This document shows positions 61,001 through 64,000 of a stretch of 64,000 nucleotides of DNA, piece after piece; positions within the stretch are counted from its first letter, which is position 1; each line of letters begins with the position of its first letter. The notes below the pieces were generated by a model. The model was not told the origin of the DNA, made no database searches, and was given only the letters and a program-made list of their open reading frames with translations. The position numbers and the translations under genes were made by a program. Source of the stretch: Pomphorhynchus laevis (taxonomy: Eukaryota > Acanthocephala > Palaeacanthocephala > Echinorhynchida > Pomphorhynchidae). Where the stretch lies: the NCBI GenBank assembly GCA_012934845.2, contig WNNJ02002038.1:1-64000 (forward strand), given 5' to 3'.

Positions 61001-63840
61001 TTATATCTCTTTTGTGTTATTAAATTCTAAAGTTGAGTATTTTATTTTTTCTCGTAATGCTCGTATTGTTTTCTTGCTCTGATGAATCATTAAAAAAAAA
61101 TTAATATTAATATTCTACTTTTTTGAAATTTTCACTAACAGTCATTTTCTCTTTATTTAAAAATTTTTAAAATAAATTCCTATGTGGGTCCGCCACATAC
61201 AAATTTTAAACATTTTATTAGAAATAAAAGGTGGTTGCTAATATCTGAGCAAATAAATTCTATATACGATATAGTCTCGGTCAACGTATTTTTGTTTAAA
61301 CAAATCAATAAATTATATGATTTTTATTTAATTTTCGTTTGTTTTATTGTAATTTAAATGATTTTAAATTACATTGGCTAGTTTTATCTCTATTTTTGTA
61401 ATTTAAATAATTTTTCATATAGGCAGTTCGGAGACGAGAAACACTACCGAAGAGCACTAGCCAAATCCTTAAGCTCTGTTATTGACGAAAAGATGAAAAT
61501 TTGCAATCTCGCGGAGAATTTCGAGATAATGAACGGTTAGCCATATTTGATAAGTTTATTCTTAATTGCGTTTTTTGCTACATTGCTGCCTCAGTATTTT
61601 TTTTAAACGAAACTCATTTGTAATGTTGCCATTTCAATTATCAGAATATACGACTGTTTAGATTGTAGATTTTTCAAATTCATTTAATTTCTTCATTACC
61701 TTTTTGTTGTTGTATCTAAAACACGTAATTATAGCACATAAACACTCATAGTACCACCTTAATAGGAGTCATTAGGATTATTCGTTCTACTGACCAAAAT
61801 CCGCCAGAAAATATTAAATTTGAATATTAAATTTGAGTAATTTAAATAATTTATTATTCAATAATTATTTTTTGAATAATTTATTTGAAAATTATTTGTG
61901 AATTTTATTAAAATAAAATTGTATCGTTTCAGGTTTGCTACCGCAGTTATATCAAATGAATCAGCTAACTGAAGAAATAAAATTGACAGAGGTTTATAGA
62001 AAAATATTATTTAAACTGACTTTTTATAAATTATTTTTATTTAGAAATATTCGCCGATCAAGCGTAAACACAGTGAAGACCACTCGGAGGTAATTTGCTA
62101 TCTGTATTTTTTACTATTTTCGAATACTTTTTAAAACAATATTTTCAAATTGGTTTTTTATTTTATTTTTATTGAAAATTAAATATGAAACGTTTAAACT
62201 TTCTAACAGTCTTAAGGCCACAAATGATCCATTATTTAAATACTCGTTCAAAATTTTAATAAGCAACTTTATTTTCTTATGTATATTTTATAATAAAAAA
62301 ATTTATCAAATATTTTTTTTTAACTTTTCAAATTTTTTATAAATAAAAGAATATTGTTTTTTATTTTTAGACTCATAATATTGCAAGTAAATATAAAAAG
62401 CGCGAGAAAAAAATTTTGCTTGAAGCACAGCCGCACAACCAGAAAAGTTCGTCAGAGTTAATGGTTGAAGATCGAAAGCCAGATAGAGACATTGGAGAAA
62501 TTTCATTAGATCCCGATTGCTGTGTATTTCTTTCAAATTTATCTTTCGATTGCAGCGAAAATGATATCTTACAGTTCTTTAATGAAAAGGTAACTAATTA
62601 AACATTTAGTAATCGAAAATGATTCCGTTTTATTTATTTTCTACAATACTTGAAAATACTTATTGCAACATTATTGCAATACTTGTTGCAATAATGTTTT
62701 GAAAGTAGAACGATAAATATTTTTATTTTGCAATCTAGTCGTAAAATACATATAGACCAAAACGACATATTCTGTCAACTGGAGAACCGTCATTCTATAT
62801 GCTTAAATATATATTTAATGCGTGGATGCTATTTTCAATCAAATATTGTAGTTTTAATAATAAATATAAGGCTATAAAACTATTATATAAACTATCACAT
62901 TAAACAATATCAATATAAAGATTTATTATTTAAATACTATATAAAGATTTATTATGAAAAATTTAATATAGCGTCAAACATGTAAAATATTGTCAAACGA
63001 TTTGTATTTTTCAGGTAGGAAATGTTGTTACCATCAGTATTGCCCGAAATCAAAAGAATTTTTCTAAAGGCTATGGACATGTACAATTTAAATCGAAGGT
63101 ATTTCAAAAAATCAATGAAATTATATTAAGTCGTAATTTTAGTTATAATATTTTGTAGATATTATTTGGTTATTTAAGTAAATTTATATGAAATTTCAAA
63201 GTAAGGATTACTTTCAGTAGATAAGATAATTATCCTCTTCAGGGTCGTCTTCACTACTTTAAGTATTCGATTGTTTTCAAATATAATACGAAAAAATTAA
63301 AATAATTAATCAAATATCTACATATAACATTCCTATATTTTTGTGTTGTCCCGAAAAAATGCCAATTTTTGCATTCTTTTTTTTTTCAAAAAATAGCGTT
63401 TTTTGAACTATTTTAAATTAACTTTTGTCATTTTTATTTATTAAAAACGTACGATTTCATAAAAAGAATTTAAAATGAAATTTGCACAATTTAATAATTA
63501 AGCAAATTACGGAAATAATAAGACAGCTCTCATATAAGAATATATTAATGAGAATTGACCCTAAATATTATTTTTTATGTAATTGATTTTTACCTAATAA
63601 ATATTTATTTTTTATTTTAATGCGTTTTCTTTATTTGATTACTTTAATTCTTAATTTTTCTTACAATATATTTAACTTAAAGGATTTTAACATTTATAAA
63701 AATGATTTCAATTTATTCAATTGTAGGAGTTCGTACAGAATGCACTTGCATTGGATCATTCTACAATATATGACAGGCCAATGTATATTAGTGAATATCG
63801 ACAGAAAACCGACAAACAAAATGTCGATCGGTCATTTAAG
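31677..63840 (+). CDS. SART3: SART3 / p110 orthologue, U4/U6 snRNP recycling factor (partial, 18 exons)
   Basis: Eighteen GT-AG exons join without a phase conflict to give 656 codons; the C-terminus lies beyond the window. Layout: acidic N-terminus (1-34), HAT-repeat domain (about 35-500), basic linker with [10 protein letters not shown] and SKYKKREKK (about 503-535), first RRM (about 568-650; RNP2 VFLSNL, RNP1 KGYGHVQF). Human SART3 (963 residues) has the same order, plus a second RRM and a C-terminal motif still expected here. The family rebinds U6 to U4 snRNA after splicing and docks on the snRNPs. Exons: 31677-31778, 36110-36233, 40719-40817, 43782-43957, 49957-49999, 50049-50191, 53160-53318, 53363-53504, 53553-53663, 54899-54961, 55008-55066, 56172-56284, 61423-61535, 61933-61991, 62045-62089, 62371-62589, 63015-63098, 63727-63840. 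Weakest boundary: the acceptor of exon 7. Introns of 44-53 nt alternate with introns of up to 6 kb. Confidence 0.92.
31981..32300. repeat. Dispersed repeat R1, unsplit copy (SART3 intron 1)
   Basis: Contains in one piece the two segments found at 4190-4290 and 7357-7560. It shows what the sequence there looked like before LINE E/F insertion. No coding capacity seen. Confidence 0.75.
32340..32505. repeat. Dispersed repeat R2, copy 2 (SART3 intron 1)
   Basis: See copy 1 at 29670. It ends against the truncated 5' end of LINE L. Confidence 0.75.
32512..34700 (+). mobile_element. LINE L, 5'-truncated LINE A-family copy in SART3 intron 1
   Basis: Begins inside ORF2 at a point equivalent to LINE A ~11390 (CCTGCCGATCCCCTGCCTAC) and runs through RT to a 3' UTR with hairpin, AATAAATC and a T-run. 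RT pieces: [28 protein letters not shown] and [11 protein letters not shown] ~620-bp segment is duplicated internally (33107 onward and 33729 onward), so the YADD region occurs twice (second: [15 protein letters not shown]). It is in the same orientation as the host gene. Confidence 0.88.
34658..34673 (+). other. 3' hairpin of LINE L, first copy
   Basis: GCGTTC-GCTG-GCACGC. One mismatch relative to the perfect stem at 35009-35024 (GCGTGC-GCTG-GCACGC). Confidence 0.75.
34703..35053 (+). mobile_element. Second 5'-truncated LINE L tail
   Basis: A ~350-bp duplicate of 34351-34700 begins directly after the AATAAATCTTTTTT end of LINE L. It carries its own hairpin (35009-35024) and AATAAATC end. 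It is either a separate short insertion into the tail of LINE L or a tandem product of reverse transcription. Confidence 0.85.
35009..35024 (+). other. 3' hairpin of LINE L, second copy
   Basis: Perfect 6-bp stem GCGTGC/GCACGC with loop GCTG, preceded by TGTAA and followed by ATTTGCC and TTAAATAAATC. Confidence 0.8.
35057..36109. other. Intron 1 remainder, AT-rich
   Basis: No open frame or recognisable repeat; ordinary AT-rich intron sequence ending in the exon 2 acceptor. Confidence 0.5.
36110..36233 (+). CDS. SART3: SART3 exon 2 (first HAT repeat)
   Basis: Reads [20 protein letters not shown], then [18 protein letters not shown]. Acceptor TTCAG, donor GAAG|GTGAAG, phase 1. The split codon joins to EFWINW of exon 3, matching the E-E-L-W-L-E-W block of the human protein. 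Confidence 0.9.
37150..39432 (-). mobile_element. LINE E copy 2 (SART3 intron 2, antisense)
   Basis: Same family and same truncation style as LINE E copy 1. [13 protein letters not shown] (38090-37782) and [13 protein letters not shown] (37869-37528). Endonuclease remnant: [13 protein letters not shown] (39214-38987; the usual GDFN is RDFN). It has many frameshifts. The low-coordinate end (37150-37310) is the partly shared GC-rich 3' UTR. It lies antisense to SART3. Confidence 0.85.
39439..40022. repeat. Hairpin-rich element with three TGAACAC-N4-GTGTTCA palindromes
   Basis: Identical 7-bp arms with different 4-nt spacers occur at 39439-39456 (TACT), 39881-39898 (AGTG) and 40005-40022 (CAAT). 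The outer two are each followed by catcatgaattgta and agtagct, forming direct repeats of ~45 bp. A perfect 13-bp stem lies at 39831-39862 (ATTACGAATCATT, 6-nt loop). Not recognised; possibly a small non-autonomous element. Confidence 0.7.
40023..40718. other. Intron 2 end, AT-rich
   Basis: No recognisable feature apart from the exon 3 acceptor. Confidence 0.5.
40719..40817 (+). CDS. SART3: SART3 exon 3
   Basis: Reads [20 protein letters not shown], then [12 protein letters not shown]. The acceptor ttcaaag is chosen because it restores Glu across the junction. Donor TTTT|GTAAGT, phase 1. Confidence 0.88.
41165..41375 (-). pseudogene. C-terminal scrap of an R2-type RT element (SART3 intron 3)
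   Basis: GC-richer island. The minus strand reads [20 protein letters not shown], one stop, then [20 protein letters not shown]. This resembles the C-terminal YKRLASLLAEK...SLLRSAI-CIRG-type ending of a common invertebrate RT family. It parallels the end of the larger copy at 41895-43480. Confidence 0.6.
41895..43480 (-). mobile_element. R2-type RT element fragment (SART3 intron 3)
   Basis: Minus strand in order: [33 protein letters not shown] (RT motif C, about 43350); [11 protein letters not shown]; a thumb region with [20 protein letters not shown]-like sequence (43046-42720); [10 protein letters not shown]; then [38 protein letters not shown] and [15 protein letters not shown] (42492-42232), with a KYIEQIT...IELASFIP tail near 42180. 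The His/Cys cluster and LDI...D-V spacing suggest a restriction-like endonuclease. This is a different variant from the 2975-3675 fragment (KRPD type). Decayed by several frameshifts. Confidence 0.75.
43628..43720 (+). other. Hammerhead-like Penelope-element relic 1 (degenerate)
   Basis: CTGATAA-TGATAGC-AGCA-GCTATT-AAAATA. The core differs from CUGAUGA...GAAA at two places. A tail with caaataaat, a ctttg block and ttcca follows, shared with the copies at 52134 and 55996. Confidence 0.55.
43782..43957 (+). CDS. SART3: SART3 exon 4
   Basis: 58 codons with [40 protein letters not shown] and WNAYHKH: two HAT motifs with the Trp-x5-Tyr spacing. Acceptor TTTTAG, donor ATATCA|GTAAGT, phase 0. Confidence 0.92.
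43958..44430. other. Start of intron 4, AT-rich
   Basis: No recognisable feature; two short antiparallel open frames at 44185-44400 look like chance. Confidence 0.45.
44440..47620 (-). mobile_element. LINE I (SART3 intron 4, antisense)
   Basis: Minus strand in order: ORF1 C-terminal frame (47619-47218, with [20 protein letters not shown]); endonuclease pieces ([17 protein letters not shown] near 47130; [15 protein letters not shown] at 46773-46498); a (TA)n tract; then RT ([19 protein letters not shown] near 45630; a [14 protein letters not shown]-type motif near 45460; a broken YADD near 45380). The 3' part is duplicated: 44440-44610 resembles 45045-45215. Highly decayed. Confidence 0.7.
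45984..46073. repeat. (TA)n microsatellite
   Basis: Uninterrupted TA run of about 44 repeats between the endonuclease and RT parts of LINE I. Confidence 0.97.
47690..47930 (+). pseudogene. LINE C-terminal fragment (LINE A/H family)
   Basis: Plus strand, one frame break: [12 protein letters not shown]-like sequence followed by [12 protein letters not shown], matching the [20 protein letters not shown] tail of LINE L. A TTTATTAAAC end follows. Only the last ~80 codons remain. Confidence 0.6.
47931..49956. other. Intron 4 remainder, AT-rich
   Basis: No coding or repeat signal that I can support. Confidence 0.45.
49957..50191 (+). CDS. SART3: SART3 exons 5 and 6 (49-nt intron between)
   Basis: Exon 5 (49957-49999) reads [14 protein letters not shown], like the conserved RRQLAIPL of human SART3. 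A 49-nt intron (50000-50048) follows. Exon 6 (50049-50191) reads [16 protein letters not shown], then [20 protein letters not shown]. Donor GCGTTG|GTGAAT, phase 0. Confidence 0.88.
50233..50282. repeat. Short tandem repeat (14-bp unit)
   Basis: Four consecutive copies of attgaaagcataaa near the start of intron 6, then degenerate. Confidence 0.85.
51608..52069 (-). pseudogene. Penelope-like reverse transcriptase fragment
   Basis: One open frame of 153 codons plus stop. It contains [40 protein letters not shown] and, at the end, [23 protein letters not shown] and YIDD are typical of Penelope-like RTs, not LINEs. The frame stops right after YIDD, and its 5' end abuts the hammerhead-like motif at 52062-52087. 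No GIY-YIG endonuclease is visible. Located in SART3 intron 6, antisense. Confidence 0.7.
52062..52164. repeat. Inverted pair of hammerhead-like Penelope relics
   Basis: Positions 52064-52104 and 52116-52157 are imperfect reverse complements (~41-bp arms, ~11-nt spacer). Each arm carries the motif: minus CTTATGA-TGATAGC-AGGA-GCTATC-GAAC, plus CTCATAA-TGATAGC-AGCA-GCTATG-GGAA. Cores are mutated, stem II is kept. Confidence 0.65.
52165..53159. other. Intron 6 end, AT-rich
   Basis: No recognisable feature until the exon 7 acceptor. Confidence 0.45.
53160..53663 (+). CDS. SART3: SART3 exons 7-9 (44- and 48-nt introns)
   Basis: Exon 7 (53160-53318): [20 protein letters not shown] and [13 protein letters not shown]. 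Its acceptor (ataaag|gta) is weak, and the true start could lie slightly upstream. Exon 8 (53363-53504): [20 protein letters not shown], matching the conserved NRAIRNCP block. Exon 9 (53553-53663): [10 protein letters not shown], then [16 protein letters not shown]. Phases: 0, then 1, then 1. The introns are 53319-53362 and 53505-53552. Confidence 0.88.
53664..54898. other. Intron 9
   Basis: 1235 nt. Two ~70-nt stretches (about 53930-54000 and 54118-54190) share gagttgt-like, gctaa-gt-gt-gtctagaagtgaca and gttaatcaaag-like blocks, suggesting an old duplication. Nothing else is seen. Confidence 0.45.
54899..55066 (+). CDS. SART3: SART3 exons 10 and 11 (46-nt intron)
   Basis: Exon 10 (54899-54961): [20 protein letters not shown]. 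Exon 11 (55008-55066): [20 protein letters not shown] Tyr codon is split across the 46-nt intron. They correspond to the human segment around FTRALEYL and NESGDPSC. Confidence 0.88.
55996..56023 (+). ncRNA. Hammerhead-ribozyme-like motif, Penelope type (best copy)
   Basis: Core CTGATGA (55996-56002), one T, a 6-bp stem GATAGC/GCTATC with loop AGGC, then GAAA (56020-56023). This is the invariant CUGAUGA...GAAA hammerhead core around stem II. Penelope-like elements are known to carry minimal hammerheads of this form. I could not assign stems I and III or the cleavage site by eye. Located in SART3 intron 11, sense strand. Confidence 0.65.
56172..56284 (+). CDS. SART3: SART3 exon 12
   Basis: Reads [20 protein letters not shown], then [13 protein letters not shown]: a HAT repeat equivalent to human NNMQKARELWDSI and WLEYYNLE. 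Phase 2 donor, followed by a 5.1-kb intron filled by LINE H and its tails. Confidence 0.92.
57551..57580. other. Strong isolated hairpin
   Basis: AGTTCGTCT-TGT-AGACGAACT (9-bp stem, 3-nt loop) is flanked by CTAG on both sides, which extends the stem by 4 bp across one G-G mismatch. It lies between LINE H tails and is not part of them. Confidence 0.75.
58083..60620 (-). mobile_element. LINE H, diverged LINE A relative (SART3 intron 12, antisense)
   Basis: Minus strand: EN C-terminal remnant (60690-60505); LTELFHLLPVS-like [15 protein letters not shown] (60365-60177), matching ELFHLLPVSPTEVSSVLMS of LINE A; degenerate fingers; [14 protein letters not shown] (59748-59239, YADD changed to YAND) with [18 protein letters not shown]; and the C-terminal [15 protein letters not shown] (59177-58944). 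The C-terminal/3' segment is duplicated (about 58083-58260 and 58730-58930). The element is dead. Confidence 0.8.
58337..58492 (+). other. Short coding-like stretch, unassigned
   Basis: After a good acceptor-like run (tttcttgattaacag) a 51-codon open stretch reads [20 protein letters not shown], then [16 protein letters not shown], with coiled-coil-like heptads, ending in TGA. It does not fit SART3 in phase. It may be a relic of another element's ORF. Confidence 0.3.
60700..61422. other. Intron 12 end, AT-rich
   Basis: No recognisable feature until the exon 13 acceptor. Confidence 0.5.
61423..61535 (+). CDS. SART3: SART3 exon 13
   Basis: Reads [20 protein letters not shown], then [16 protein letters not shown], the last HAT repeat. 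Acceptor CATATAG, donor AACG|GTTAGC, phase 1. Confidence 0.88.
61933..62089 (+). CDS. SART3: SART3 exons 14 and 15 (53-nt intron)
   Basis: Exon 14 (61933-61991): [19 protein letters not shown]. Exon 15 (62045-62089): [15 protein letters not shown], a likely nuclear localisation signal. The region after the HAT domain is low in conservation, so support here is splice-site phase plus basic composition. Confidence 0.75.
62371..62589 (+). CDS. SART3: SART3 exon 16 (linker and start of RRM1)
   Basis: 73 codons: basic [15 protein letters not shown], an acidic stretch, then [20 protein letters not shown] with RNP2 VFLSNL. Donor GAAAAG|GTAACT, phase 0. Confidence 0.92.
63015..63098 (+). CDS. SART3: SART3 exon 17 (RRM1 core)
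   Basis: 28 codons: [20 protein letters not shown], with RNP1 KGYGHVQF. It has one aromatic (Tyr) in RNP1 and His where many RRMs have Phe/Tyr. Confidence 0.92.
63727..63840 (+). CDS. SART3: SART3 exon 18 (end of RRM1)
   Basis: 38 codons: [20 protein letters not shown], then [10 protein letters not shown]. It completes RRM1, as in human ...ALEMDRKSVEGRPMFVS. Donor AAG|GTAAAT, phase 0; further exons lie outside the window. Confidence 0.92.
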
Positions 63841-64000
63841 GTAAATGTGATCTTTAACTAAAAATTACTGTTGCGTTATATAAAGTTGAATGCTTTGTGA
63901 GCATATATGTATGATGTTGTCAAATTATATTATAATTTATATTATATTACAATATGATTATTTGTTTCTGCAAATGATGGAATGATAGTTTACCTGATAT

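Noticed and set aside
61155-61205. ttcctatgtgggtccgccacata as a specific regulatory palindrome.
   Set aside because: The inverted match (atgtggg/cgccaca) is short and imperfect, and no second copy was seen.

Overview
This window looks like nuclear DNA of an AT-rich invertebrate animal. Two protein-coding genes are recognisable. One is an intronless heat shock transcription factor (HSF, 30105-31499, +). The other is the 5' two thirds of a SART3/p110 orthologue, the U4/U6 snRNP recycling factor. SART3 starts at 31677 (+), can be followed through 18 exons to 63840 and runs off the right edge. Nearly everything else is a graveyard of retroelements. GT-AG introns, AATAAA signals, APE-endonuclease non-LTR elements, restriction-like-endonuclease elements and a Penelope-like element all point to a metazoan. 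I cannot name the clade.

Left block (1-29.9 kb): a 444-bp satellite-like unit arranged head to head (1-1651) ends in a (TA)n tract. Next comes a fragment of an R2-type element with KRPD and CCHC motifs (about 2975-3675). A dense pile of CR1/jockey-like LINEs follows, mostly on the minus strand. The best preserved, 'LINE A' (9810-14041, -), has ORF1 with a PHD-like zinc finger, ORF2 (endonuclease and RT), a 3' hairpin and a 16-bp target duplication. It sits in one arm of a ~575-bp foldback element, which itself interrupts an older LINE ('LINE J'): three nested layers. Relatives are LINE B (19738-23350, -), LINE C (16690-19735, +), LINE L (32512-35053, +) and LINE H (58083-60620, -). LINE D carries about 105 copies of a 16-bp minisatellite in its endonuclease ORF (23404-25083).

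Right block (30-64 kb): HSF and SART3 are head to tail, 177 bp apart, with the HSF poly(A) signal only ~40 bp before the SART3 ATG. This spacing suggests an operon with trans-splicing. SART3 mixes micro-introns of 44-53 nt with introns of up to 6 kb, and most of the multi-kb introns hold retroelement debris: LINE L (intron 1), LINE E copy 2 (intron 2), an R2-type element (intron 3), LINE I (intron 4), a Penelope-like RT fragment (intron 6) and LINE H (intron 12). Hammerhead-ribozyme-like motifs typical of Penelope-like elements occur in introns 3, 6 and 11.

The main unexplained signal is a shared two-helix RNA fold at the 3' end of the LINE A/L and LINE H families. The hairpin sequence differs completely between families, yet pairing and flanking motifs are kept. 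All functions come from reading translations by eye; no database search was run.
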